From: Erythrobacter rubeus
GTDB taxonomy: Bacteria > Pseudomonadota > Alphaproteobacteria > Sphingomonadales > Sphingomonadaceae
Length of the DNA stretch: 64,000 bases
Direction of reading: 5' to 3'
Assembly: GCF_014705715.1 (NCBI RefSeq)
Contig: NZ_JACXLC010000001.1
Span: 2,355,860-2,419,859 of the forward strand
How positions within the stretch are numbered: position 1 is the stretch's first letter; each line of letters begins with the position of its first letter. Below, one piece after another: positions 1-7,972 of the stretch. The translations under genes and the position numbers were made by a program. The notes below the pieces were generated by a model that worked only from the letters and a program-made list of their open reading frames with translations, had not been told where the DNA came from and did not search any database.

Positions 1-1800
1 GATGAACTGGTTGAACGCCTGATCGACGATCGCGGCGGAACCCTGGTTGTTGAAACCGCCCGATTTGAAGCCAATGCCCCAGTTCGCGTAGAGGTTAAGG
101 TTGTCGCTCAGCTCGTAACGGAGCGAAATTTTCGGCTGGAACTGGCGGAAGGTTTCGGATTGATCCGGCAGCGGTCCGAAAACCTGCCCCGGATTGATCG
201 GCGCACCGGTTGGGCTGAACGGATCGACCGCATCCGGCACGAGGCTGGTGACGGAGCGATCCTCGATATCGTAACGGCCCGCGAAGCCGATTTCGAACCG
301 GTCGGTCACCTGATAGTCGATGGCAGCAAACGCGGCATAGACGTCGGTCGAGAAGTCATCGTTGTAGAGCTGCGTCGTCGGGTTCGAAGAATCCGGCCCG
401 TTGAACAATTGCCGCGTGATGCCCTGCCCCAGATCGGCCCCCAGGCTCACGCCTGTTTCGCGGTCGATATGGAGGTAATAGGCACCGATCTGCCATTGCA
501 GCGGCGCATCGGTGTTCGATGCGAGGCGGATTTCCCCGCTGATATCGGTTTGCTCGCGGATCTGAAACTGCGTGCCGTCACAGGTCGTCGGACTATAGGG
601 CCCGAAGGTCGAACCGGTCACCGGATCGAAGATGAACGGAACCGGAGTCTGCCCGATGAAGGTCGGCGGGTTGATCGGGAAGCCGGTAAGTGCGGCGGTC
701 GAGGCAAAGCACGCATTGGACGCATCGATCGATGCCTGCGTGACCCCCGGGAAGGTAAAGCGGGCAAAGTCCGCCGACGTGCCATCGGCGGTCAGTTCCT
801 GATCCACGTCGGAATACAGCGCCCAGGCGGTCAACGTCATCGTGTCGAATTCATGCTCGATCTTGGCCGAGACTTCGAAAGTCTGCTGATCGTTGGTCGG
901 GCGGATGTTCGAGAAGAAGTCGAAGGGATGCTCGTTTACGTCTTCGAAAAATGCCGGATCGACCGCCGCAAAGTTCGGCAATTGAAACGCGGCGTTGAAG
1001 TTGATCGATGCGCCAGAGAGGTCCGCATAGCGCGCTTTGATGTCGATTTCGGTCGAAGGGCCGATATCGGCGACAAAGCGCCCGTCGACCGACCAGATCT
1101 CCTGATCGTCCACCACGTTGTCATTGAGGAACCGGTTGAAGAAGAAACCGTCCGTGTGGAAATAGCTGCCGGACAGGACCAGACCGGCATTCTCGCCGAG
1201 CGGGGTCGAGATATACCCGTTGGCATTGTAGGTGTTGTCTTCCGCAGCGGACACTTCGATCCCGCCCTCCAGGAAGTCGGAGGGTTTCAGCGTCTGGATG
1301 ACGATCGCGCCCGCGGCTGCGTTGCGGCCGTACAGCGCGCCCTGAGGACCTTTCAGGATTTCGATCTGGCGCAGCGTACCCTGATCCTGGTTGAGCTGAG
1401 CCGTATTGGTCTTGAGGATACCGTCGACCACCAGTGCGACCGAGCTTTCCGCATCGCGCGCACCGTTGATCCCGCGAATGTTGATCTGGGTATCGCCGGC
1501 CTCGGCAGTTCCGCTGACGATGGTGACCCCCGGCGTAAGCTGCACGAATTCGTCCGCGCGCTCGATGCCGGTCTTCTCGATCGTGTCTGCAGTGAAGACC
1601 GTGACCGAGCTTGGCACCTCGGCCAGCGTTTCGGACTGCCTGCGGGCCGTCACGATGATCGCGTTGTCGCTCGCCGCGCTTTGATTATCGGCAACCGGCT
1701 GCGCGCCCGGAGCAGCGCTGTCCTGTGCATGGGCGGGCGCGGCGATTGCCATGGCAGCCAGCGCCGTACCGCTGACGAGGTTGAACTTGAGATCTTTCAT
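1..1800 (-). CDS. TonB-dependent receptor, partial (3' end outside window)
   Basis: The frame is open from an ATG at 1800 to the left edge, giving 600 codons without a stop. The N-terminus has a Sec signal ending in AHAQ. It is followed by a plug domain with the motifs IIVTARRQ, INIRGINGARDAES, EILKGPQGALYGRNAAAGAI and then barrel strands such as LNLYANWGIGFKSGGFN. The family imports substrates across the outer membrane using TonB energy. The gene lies 60 bases downstream of the NTF2-like pair on the same strand, so it probably belongs to the racemase operon under the 3.5-kb operator and imports that pathway's substrate (inference). The C-terminal barrel, including the last strand, is missing from the window. 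Confidence 0.93.
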   Translation of the reverse strand, partial: MKDLKFNLVSGTALAAMAIAAPAHAQDSAAPGAQPVADNQSAASDNAIIVTARRQSETLAEVPSSVTVFTADTIEKTGIERADEFVQLTPGVTIVSGTAEAGDTQINIRGINGARDAESSVALVVDGILKTNTAQLNQDQGTLRQIEILKGPQGALYGRNAAAGAIVIQTLKPSDFLEGGIEVSAAEDNTYNANGYISTPLGENAGLVLSGSYFHTDGFFFNRFLNDNVVDDQEIWSVDGRFVADIGPSTEIDIKARYADLSGASINFNAAFQLPNFAAVDPAFFEDVNEHPFDFFSNIRPTNDQQTFEVSAKIEHEFDTMTLTAWALYSDVDQELTADGTSADFARFTFPGVTQASIDASNACFASTAALTGFPINPPTFIGQTPVPFIFDPVTGSTFGPYSPTTCDGTQFQIREQTDISGEIRLASNTDAPLQWQIGAYYLHIDRETGVSLGADLGQGITRQLFNGPDSSNPTTQLYNDDFSTDVYAAFAAIDYQVTDRFEIGFAGRYDIEDRSVTSLVPDAVDPFSPTGAPINPGQVFGPLPDQSETFRQFQPKISLRYELSDNLNLYANWGIGFKSGGFNNQGSAAIVDQAFNQFI

Positions 1801-1860
1801 TGCCGGTCCTTCCCTGAAACGAACCTGTATTGCTTGCCCGGCCCCCGCCGGTCCTGTGAA

Positions 1861-2283
1861 TTACGTGAGGACGTTCGCCCCGCTCATGTAAACGTACACT
1901 TCCTGAAATTTCGGACCCTGCCCGCTTTCCTCGCTGCTGGGTCTAAACCGCCAGAAATTGGTGTTGTTGAGCAGGGTGACCTGCCCGTCGGCATCGTGCA
2001 GCTCGGCGACGAAGCAAGCGGAAATCCTTCCGTTGGCTTCATCGACGGTGCACACGAAATCGCGGTGGATGATGGTTTCGTAAGCGCCGAAAAAATCTTC
2101 GAACATGCGCCGGATTTCGGTCATGCCGCTGTGCCTGGTGAAATCGGTCTGGACGCAGAACAACGCTTCGTCGTGAAAGCAATCGAGCGTCGCTTCCATA
2201 TTCTTCGCATCGACGTTTCCGAAATATTGCTTGGTCGCAAAGTGGATAAGCTCTTCGCGGCCGAGAGTGGGTTCATACTGCAT
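1861..2283 (-). CDS. NTF2-like (SnoaL fold) protein A
   Basis: This 140-residue protein has the size and pattern of the SnoaL/NTF2-like superfamily: an N-terminal helix with FATKQYFGNVDAKNMEATLDCF, then sheet strands. It ends in VYVYMSGANVL, nearly the same as the end of the neighbouring protein B (VYVYMSGDNLL), so the two are tandem paralogues. The family includes small isomerases, cyclases, dehydratases and non-catalytic subunits, and nothing here fixes the reaction. Its ATG shares one base with the stop of the preceding gene (TGATG), which implies translational coupling. It is third in the operon racemase, NTF2-B, NTF2-A, TonB receptor. Confidence 0.82.
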   Translation of the reverse strand: MQYEPTLGREELIHFATKQYFGNVDAKNMEATLDCFHDEALFCVQTDFTRHSGMTEIRRMFEDFFGAYETIIHRDFVCTVDEANGRISACFVAELHDADGQVTLLNNTNFWRFRPSSEESGQGPKFQEVYVYMSGANVLT

Positions 2284-2714
2284 CAGGCGTCCCCTTCCTT
2301 CAGCAGGTTGTCGCCGCTCATGTAGACGTAGACACGGTGAAACAGGCGGTCCTTGAGATAAAATCGGTTGCAGTTTTCATAGCGCAATTGGTCACCGCCA
2401 TTGGGCGTGATGAGCACGGTGAACTGCGAATTGATGGTGTTGGTCTGCGGATCGGCAGTGTGGACGAAATTGCCGTGCCAGATGCTTTCGAAATCGGCGA
2501 AAAGTTTTTCGAACATCGACCGGATCGCATCGCGTCCGTCATGCACGGTCTGGCTGGTCGCTTCGCGCAATATGGCGTCTGGCGTGAAGCAGTTCAGCAC
2601 CTTGTCGAGGTTCTTGTTGTCGACTCCGTCGAAATACCTCTTGGTCACGATGTCGACGTAGAAAGGGTAGGGCAGCGGATGCTGACCGGGGCCGCCTTCG
2701 CTCCATTCGCTCAT
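2283..2714 (-). CDS. NTF2-like (SnoaL fold) protein B
   Basis: This is a paralogue of the downstream protein, 143 residues from the ATG at 2714. I prefer that start to a GTG at 2723 because it makes the TGATG junction with the racemase-like gene. It shares the opening VTKRYFDGVDNKNLDKVLNCF and the closing VYVYMSGDNLL with its partner. NTF2-like folds usually dimerise, so a heterodimer of the two paralogues is possible (inference). Substrate and reaction are unknown, but the genetic coupling places it in the pathway that the adjacent GntR regulator probably controls. Confidence 0.82.
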   Translation of the reverse strand: MSEWSEGGPGQHPLPYPFYVDIVTKRYFDGVDNKNLDKVLNCFTPDAILREATSQTVHDGRDAIRSMFEKLFADFESIWHGNFVHTADPQTNTINSQFTVLITPNGGDQLRYENCNRFYLKDRLFHRVYVYMSGDNLLKEGDA

Positions 2715-3466
2715 CAGTACCACCCCTTTCGGATGTCTTCGTGCTTGGGCGCTTCGGGTGCTGGAAAGGCCTTCTTCGAATGCGACAGGCCAAGCTCGAT
2801 CTGCGTCTCGAGCATTTTGTATGCGACCTGACCGGGGTTCAGCACCGGGATCGGCAGCTCGCTGTCTAGGAAGGCGGCCGACTGGTGCATGGTGGTCGAA
2901 CCCAGCACGATCACGTCGGCGCCGTCCTCCTCCATCGCAATCATGGCCTGCTTTTTCAGCTTTTCGAACACGATCTCCTCCTTGCCTTCAAGGAGTTCGG
3001 TGACATCCGGCCGGGTGTCGATCGAGCGCATCGATGCGCAGCGCCCGCTCCAGCCATATTCGGTAAGCGTCTTTTCGTAGAGCGGAAACCATTCGGGCCA
3101 CATCGTCAGCACCGAGAATTTCTTGCCGAGCATCATCGCCATCGCGAAGCTCGCTTCACCCGGCCCGACCACGGGAATCGACAGGGCACTGCGCAGCGGG
3201 CGAAGACCGCTATCGCTGACGGTATCGATCAGGACGCCGGAATAGCCCTCTTGCTCGGCATTCACGCCCGCCTGGAACACGGTCCAGTCCATCAGCATGG
3301 TGTCGTGATAGGAATCGCCGAGCGCCGCGCCCCAGCGGACAGCTTCGAATTCGGGCTTGAAACCGGGGCGAACGAAATCATCCGGCAATTGCTGGGCGCG
3401 GTTCGCGACCCCTGCCTCATCCATCGGGATGGGCACAATCACTTTTATTCGCTGGTCTTCGGCCAT
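2714..3466 (-). CDS. Asp/Glu/hydantoin racemase-like protein lacking both catalytic cysteines
   Basis: This 250-residue protein starts at the ATG at 3466, with GGAG about ten bases upstream. The fold signature of the Asp/Glu/hydantoin racemase family is visible: IKVIVPIP at the start, LIDTVSDSGLRPLR in the first half, PVVGPGEASF, and VIVLGSTTMHQ in the second half. Active members have one cysteine in each half, at the positions held here by the Thr/Val of IDTVSDSG and the Ser of LGSTTM. The only cysteine in the protein is in SGRCASM, outside both motifs. A cysteine-based racemase mechanism is therefore unlikely; a lyase, isomerase or binding role is possible. It is the first gene of the leftward operon, divergent from the GntR gene. 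Confidence 0.8.
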   Translation of the reverse strand: MAEDQRIKVIVPIPMDEAGVANRAQQLPDDFVRPGFKPEFEAVRWGAALGDSYHDTMLMDWTVFQAGVNAEQEGYSGVLIDTVSDSGLRPLRSALSIPVVGPGEASFAMAMMLGKKFSVLTMWPEWFPLYEKTLTEYGWSGRCASMRSIDTRPDVTELLEGKEEIVFEKLKKQAMIAMEEDGADVIVLGSTTMHQSAAFLDSELPIPVLNPGQVAYKMLETQIELGLSHSKKAFPAPEAPKHEDIRKGWY

Positions 3467-3495
3467 CAAGGCGGTCTCCGTTGCGAAGGCCTCCT

Positions 3496-3507
3496 ATTGT
3501 ATACAAT
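3496..3507. promoter_or_regulatory. Candidate GntR/FCD operator, copy 1
   Basis: ATTGTATACAAT is a perfect 12-base palindrome lying between the divergent starts of the racemase-like gene (3466) and the GntR gene (3607). The 15-mer TTGTATACAATTTGC at 3497-3511 is repeated exactly at 7914-7928 in the other divergent gap of this locus. FadR-subfamily GntR proteins bind short palindromes with a TTGTATACAA-like core. Binding by the adjacent regulator is inferred. Confidence 0.72.
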
Positions 3508-3606
3508 TTGCCTGCGTCAAGGAGAATTGATAGCCTTGTCAAATTGCATAGGTATGGGACTGCCAATGATGATTTTCAGCCACACTTCGAGAGTTCGCAG
3601 CGCGCG

Positions 3607-4263
3607 ATGAGCAAGGCATCCGAACAGGCCTATGCCAAGATCAGGGGATTTCTGCTGGGCGGAACGGTACAGCCGGGCTCGCAGCTCACCGAGGAACAGC
3701 TGGCGGAGGTCGCGGGGGTCAGCCGAACGCCTGTGCGCGAGGCCATGCGTCGGCTGGAGACCGAGATGCTGCTCGTGCGCAGCCCATCCAAGCGGATCTT
3801 CGTTGCCGACTGGTCGCGCGACGATATCGACGAGATGTTCACGCTCAGGCAAATGCTGGAAGGCCACGCAGCCAGACGTGCGGCCGAACGACTGACGCCG
3901 GCCGAAATCGATCGTCTTGAAGAGGTCAACCGGGAGCTTCACGAAGCGGTCGATGGCGACACGCCCGATATCGTGCGCTTCCTCGATGCCAACCGCGTCT
4001 TTCACGAAGCCATTACCGAGGCCGCCCATTCACCGCGCCTGGGCCAGGTTCTCGCGATGCTGGTCGAACAGCCGGTCGTCCTGCGAACAGCGCGGCAATA
4101 TTCGGCAGAGGATCTCAAGCAGTCCGCGCGCGATCACGATGAACTGATCGCAGCCTTCCGCGCAGGCGATCCGGGGTGGGCAAAGGCGGTCATGGGCGGC
4201 CATCTGCGGCGCGCCTTCCACACATTCGTCAGCGCCGACGAGAACGGCGCAGACGGCGATTAG
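3607..4263 (+). CDS. GntR-family transcriptional regulator, FCD (FadR) subfamily
   Basis: The ATG at 3607 gives 218 residues and begins right at the winged-helix domain (SEQAYAKIRGFLLGGTVQPG, then QLAEVAGVSRTPVREAMRRLE, the classic GntR recognition helix). The C-terminal half is an all-helical FCD ligand domain containing the pattern D-x-x-F-H (DANRVFHEAI) and a terminal metal-ligand-type helix with MGGHLRRAFH. An in-frame extension to 3481 would run through the operator and lacks coding character, so I reject it. The FCD subfamily usually senses small carboxylic acids and represses neighbouring catabolic genes. The palindrome in its own leader points to autoregulation. Confidence 0.93.
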   Translation: MSKASEQAYAKIRGFLLGGTVQPGSQLTEEQLAEVAGVSRTPVREAMRRLETEMLLVRSPSKRIFVADWSRDDIDEMFTLRQMLEGHAARRAAERLTPAEIDRLEEVNRELHEAVDGDTPDIVRFLDANRVFHEAITEAAHSPRLGQVLAMLVEQPVVLRTARQYSAEDLKQSARDHDELIAAFRAGDPGWAKAVMGGHLRRAFHTFVSADENGADGD

Positions 4264-4331
4264 CTCGCCAACGAACCCCGCATGCGGACAAAGCAGCCGG
4301 CCCGCAAGGACCTCTTCCCTCGCGGCGGATA

Positions 4332-4345
4332 GTGTTGCACAACAC
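4332..4345. promoter_or_regulatory. Perfect dyad upstream of the sensor kinase gene
   Basis: GTGTTG-CA-CAACAC is a perfect 6+2+6 inverted repeat, 66 bases before the GTG start of the kinase gene. There is no T-run after it, so it is not a terminator of the GntR gene. It could be an operator; no binding protein can be named. Confidence 0.35.
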
Positions 4346-4410
4346 AGGACTGGTTGATGCCGGGCGCACCGTCCCGGGCCGACTCGCGCGAAGGCGGAAG
4401 GGCAGACAAC

Positions 4411-6606
4411 GTGCGAAGGCTATTCATAATTGCAGCGTTTTTCGCGGCAGCCATGATCGGCGCGACCAACTCGGTCACGGCACAGGATTCGGCTCACACG
4501 TGCACGGAGTGGATGAACGCCGGTGTGCGAGGGAATTGGCAAAATGCTGCGTCCATCACCGATGAGTTTCGTCAAGCCAGTAGTGAATGCATCAATGCCC
4601 TATCCCAAATGAGCGACGCAGAGCGCCTGCGCACGCTCGACGCATATCTACTGACGGCACAGAATTTCATCAATCCGGAGAACCTTCGCAAAGCGTCATT
4701 GGACTGGTCCGAAAGAGCGCGGCTCAAAGTCAACGCGGTTCGGGTACCCTTCATTCTGTCGCCATTTGTCGAGGACGGTGATGAACTGGGCCAATGGTTG
4801 GAGGATTCCCGCCGACTCGAAGACGATCGGTCCCGGTCGCGCTTCGCCTATTACTGGGCGTATTACCGGGCCGTCAAAGAAGAAGTCGAACAGACCGATG
4901 AGCAGCGCGACGCTCTGCTGGAGGAATCCTTCGACGCCGGGCGCCGCGGTGGCGTGATGCGGATCGGCTTGTTTGCCTTAAACTTCAAAGCGACGCTGGC
5001 CAAGCAATCGGGCGACTATGCCGAAGCGGTCCGGCTGCTGAACAAGGTGATCGATGACTCGGACGAGCCGAGATTTACCCTAGTGCGGATGAACGCCCTG
5101 GGGTCGCTTGCCTATCTTTTTTACGAGATCGGCGATCACGAACGTGCCGTGGCGCTTTTCGATCGCGCCCTGGACGTGAGCGATGCACACCCTCTGACGA
5201 CAGGGCAGTTGCAGTTGAACAGGGCCTTGGCGCTTTCGGCTGCTGACCGCCTCGAAGAGGCGGAAACAGCTGTAAAGGTCGCGATCCGCCATTTCGCAGA
5301 TCATGTCGAGGCAGGCAGCACCGAGGGGGCAGCAAAGCCAGGCCTTTATAACTCACGCTTCGAACTCGCGCGGATTCAGTATCGACAAGGCGGACCGCAA
5401 GTCGCCAACGCTCTGGCTCTGGGACGCGAGGCCGCAACCGAATTGTATGAGGCCGATTACTTCACCGAATCCGTCCATGCAGAGGCATTCGCATGGCTTG
5501 CCGAGAGCTATCTGGAGCAAGGTCGCTATCAGGATGCGATGGAAATGCTGCGGCAGGCCGAGGAGGCTCTCGGCACTGAAATCGATCCGGACAATATCAA
5601 GCCCGAAGATCAGGATCGCGCTTTTCTGCTGCCTTATCTCAGCACCATGGCCGGACTCCAGCGCAGCCTTGGCGAATATGAGGAAGCTTCGAAATATGCC
5701 GCAGCCGCGCTCGACCTGAGCGAACAACGCTTTGAAAGAGAGCAATTGCGTGCAGTGGGTAACGCCGATCTGGTTTTCGCTCTCCAAGAGCAGGAGGAGC
5801 GCGCCCTCAACCTCGCCCAGGCGGCACAACTTGCTGAGAAGGAACGGCAGCTCGCAGCAGGAGCGAGCCAGCGTGCAACCATTATGGCCGCTCTGGCTGC
5901 GACGCTGTTGCTGGCGGCGGCATTGGTCGCCTTTGCGGCGTACCGCGCTTATCGCGCACAGATGGCGACATCGGCAGCGAAGGACATGTTCTTCACCGAG
6001 ATGCATCACCGGGTCGCCAACAATCTGCAAACCCTGCTGAGCCTGTTCAGGATCGAGGCGCGCCGCAGGTCTGCGAATGAGGACGATGACGGCGCGCCAG
6101 AATCCGTTGCTGCGATCAGGCTGCGGACCATGGCCTTGCTGCACGAGAAATTGCGCGCGCGGCAAAGCGGGACACTGGTTGGGACCGACGTGTTCCTGAC
6201 CGAGCTTAAGGACTTGCTGGAAAACAGTCTCGGGCGGAAGAACGTCACGCTAGATGCGGAGTTCGACGAAGCATTGATAGAGGCTGATATCGCCGCCCCG
6301 CTCGGACTGCTCGTCAGCGAGCTCGTCACCAACGCTTACAAACACGCTTTTCCATCGACCGGCGGCACTATTTCGATGCGTCTTGAAGCCGACGATAGCC
6401 GCGCGATGGTTACGGTGGTGGACGATGGTATCGGCTTTGAAGACACTGCAGGTCGGGACGGTATCGGACTATCGCTGATCGATGACCTTGCCGCGCAGAT
6501 CAGGGCAACGATCGAGCGCACGAATGGACCCGGCGGTGCAGGTACAGTCTGGGTGATCCGCGACATTCCGCTGTCTCATGCCGCGATCCAGCAAGAAGTC
6601 GCCTAG
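4411..6606 (+). CDS. Membrane sensor histidine kinase with periplasmic TPR domain (HisKA_2 type)
   Basis: I choose GTG 4411 (731 residues) because it starts directly with a signal-anchor-like segment, VRRLFIIAAFFAAAMIGA, and has GGAAGG eight bases upstream; ATG 4357 is the alternative. A long helical region with tetratricopeptide-like repeats (ALGSLAYLFYEIGDHERAVALFDRAL, AFAWLAESYLEQGRYQDAMEML) is followed by one membrane helix near residues 490-510. Next comes the HisKA_2 phosphoacceptor box MHHRVANNLQTLLSLF (His about 532), then an ATPase domain with LGLLVSELVTNAYKHAF and VDDGIGF. It probably detects a periplasmic signal through the TPR part and phosphorylates an unlinked regulator; no response regulator is adjacent. 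Its stop overlaps that of the convergent CoA-transferase gene (CTAG). Confidence 0.9.
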   Translation: MRRLFIIAAFFAAAMIGATNSVTAQDSAHTCTEWMNAGVRGNWQNAASITDEFRQASSECINALSQMSDAERLRTLDAYLLTAQNFINPENLRKASLDWSERARLKVNAVRVPFILSPFVEDGDELGQWLEDSRRLEDDRSRSRFAYYWAYYRAVKEEVEQTDEQRDALLEESFDAGRRGGVMRIGLFALNFKATLAKQSGDYAEAVRLLNKVIDDSDEPRFTLVRMNALGSLAYLFYEIGDHERAVALFDRALDVSDAHPLTTGQLQLNRALALSAADRLEEAETAVKVAIRHFADHVEAGSTEGAAKPGLYNSRFELARIQYRQGGPQVANALALGREAATELYEADYFTESVHAEAFAWLAESYLEQGRYQDAMEMLRQAEEALGTEIDPDNIKPEDQDRAFLLPYLSTMAGLQRSLGEYEEASKYAAAALDLSEQRFEREQLRAVGNADLVFALQEQEERALNLAQAAQLAEKERQLAAGASQRATIMAALAATLLLAAALVAFAAYRAYRAQMATSAAKDMFFTEMHHRVANNLQTLLSLFRIEARRRSANEDDDGAPESVAAIRLRTMALLHEKLRARQSGTLVGTDVFLTELKDLLENSLGRKNVTLDAEFDEALIEADIAAPLGLLVSELVTNAYKHAFPSTGGTISMRLEADDSRAMVTVVDDGIGFEDTAGRDGIGLSLIDDLAAQIRATIERTNGPGGAGTVWVIRDIPLSHAAIQQEVA

Positions 6607-7784
6607 ATGATCCCGCGCTCCTCGAGGTCGCTCATCGTCCTCGTATCCATGCCGAGCAGTTCGCCGTAAACTTCCTCATTGTGCTGCCCGAGCTCCGGGC
6701 CGACATGATCGACATGGCCCGGCGTTTCGGAGAGCTTCGGCGCGACGTTCTGCATCTTGAAATTTTCGTGGCGCGGATGCGGCACTTCGATGATGGCTTC
6801 GCGCGCGGCGAAATGCGGATCCTCCAGCATCTCCGGCGCGCGGTACATGTTGCCTGCCGGCACACCGTGCTCTTCGCACAGATCGAGCACTTCGCGGCTG
6901 GTGTGCTTCTTGGTCCATTCCGAGATCAGGTCGTCGAGCTCACCTTGACGTTCGCCGCGGCCCATATGCGAATTGTAGCGGGGGTCATCGCCCAGCTCCG
7001 GCATCCCCATCATGGTCGCCATGCGCTTCCAAACGCTATCCTGATTGCCTGCGACAAGGACGCTGCCGTCCTTCGTTGGATAGACATTGGAAGGGGCGAC
7101 TTTGGGCAGTATCGATCCGGTGCGCTCGCGGATATGGTTCGCCACGGTGAATTCCGGAATGGTGGATTCCATCATAGCGAGCACGGATTCGTAAATCGCG
7201 GAATCGACCACCTGCCCCTTGCCGGTATTGTGCCGGTGATTGAGCGCCATGAGCGCTCCCAGGCACGCATAGGTGGCCGCCAGCGAATCCCCGATCGAGA
7301 GCCCCGCCCGGCTCGGCGGGCGATCGGGCTCGCCAGCGATGTAGCGCATGCCGCCCATCGCCTCACCGATGCCGCCATAGCCTGCGCGGCTGGAGTACGG
7401 ACCGGTCTGCCCGTAGCCCGAAACGCGGATCATGATCAGCGCCTGGTTAACGGCAGAAAGCTCGTCCCATCCGAGATTCCATCGCTCCAGCGTGCCGGGC
7501 CGAAAGTTTTCGAGCAGAAAATCCGCCTTTGCGGCAAGCTGCTTGACGATGGCCTGGCCCTCCTTCTCGCGCAGATTGAGCGTGATCGATTTCTTGTTGC
7601 GTCCGACGACCGAGAACCACAGCGGAATGCCCTGCCCCCAATTGCGCATGGCGTCGCCGACTTTCGGCGGCTCGACCTTGATCACTTCCGCGCCGTGATC
7701 GCCCATCAGCTGTCCGCAAAACGGACCGGCAATCAGCTGTCCCATCTCGATGAGCCGCAGTCCGTCCAATGCACCTTGAGCCAT
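6603..7784 (-). CDS. Type III (CaiB/BaiF) CoA-transferase 1
   Basis: From the ATG at 7784 the protein has 393 residues, the normal length for the family. It opens with LIEMGQLIAGPFCGQLMGDHGAEVIKVEPP and has NKKSITLNL, LLENFRPGTLERWNLGWDEL, and the catalytic-Asp segment GLSIGDSLAATYACLGALMAL. These enzymes move CoA between carboxylic acids through a mixed-anhydride/thioester on the Asp. The gene is divergent from the HMG-CoA-lyase-like gene, with the shared operator in between, so the pair probably activates an acid as its CoA ester and then cleaves it (inference). Upstream in-frame codons to 7868 look non-coding. Confidence 0.92.
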   Translation of the reverse strand: MAQGALDGLRLIEMGQLIAGPFCGQLMGDHGAEVIKVEPPKVGDAMRNWGQGIPLWFSVVGRNKKSITLNLREKEGQAIVKQLAAKADFLLENFRPGTLERWNLGWDELSAVNQALIMIRVSGYGQTGPYSSRAGYGGIGEAMGGMRYIAGEPDRPPSRAGLSIGDSLAATYACLGALMALNHRHNTGKGQVVDSAIYESVLAMMESTIPEFTVANHIRERTGSILPKVAPSNVYPTKDGSVLVAGNQDSVWKRMATMMGMPELGDDPRYNSHMGRGERQGELDDLISEWTKKHTSREVLDLCEEHGVPAGNMYRAPEMLEDPHFAAREAIIEVPHPRHENFKMQNVAPKLSETPGHVDHVGPELGQHNEEVYGELLGMDTRTMSDLEERGII

Positions 7785-7913
7785 TTGCTGCCTTTCTGAT
7801 TCTCTGCGCGTCCTGCCACTCACTTGCACGGGGCTCTGCCGGGACCGGCACCGCCGCCATCGCAACACGAATACCGATCTGGTGGGACGGGCCTATAGGC
7901 TGGCCATTTGCAT

Positions 7914-7923
7914 TTGTATACAA
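7914..7923. promoter_or_regulatory. Candidate GntR/FCD operator, copy 2
   Basis: TTGTATACAA is a perfect 10-base palindrome inside the 15-mer TTGTATACAATTTGC (7914-7928), identical to 3497-3511. It lies 50 bases upstream of the HMG-CoA-lyase-like ATG (7973) and 130 bases upstream of the divergent CoA-transferase start. The exact repetition in two divergent gaps of the same locus supports control by the GntR protein encoded at 3607-4263. Confidence 0.72.
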
Positions 7924-7972
7924 TTTGCGTATCAGGCGCGACATAGCGCAACACCCGAGAGCGATTCCGGTC

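Noticed and set aside
160..2325. Very long open frame on the plus strand over the TonB receptor and NTF2 genes
   Set aside because: It is the antisense shadow of the minus-strand genes. The protein is Arg/Asp-rich with no domain, while the minus strand gives clean family motifs.
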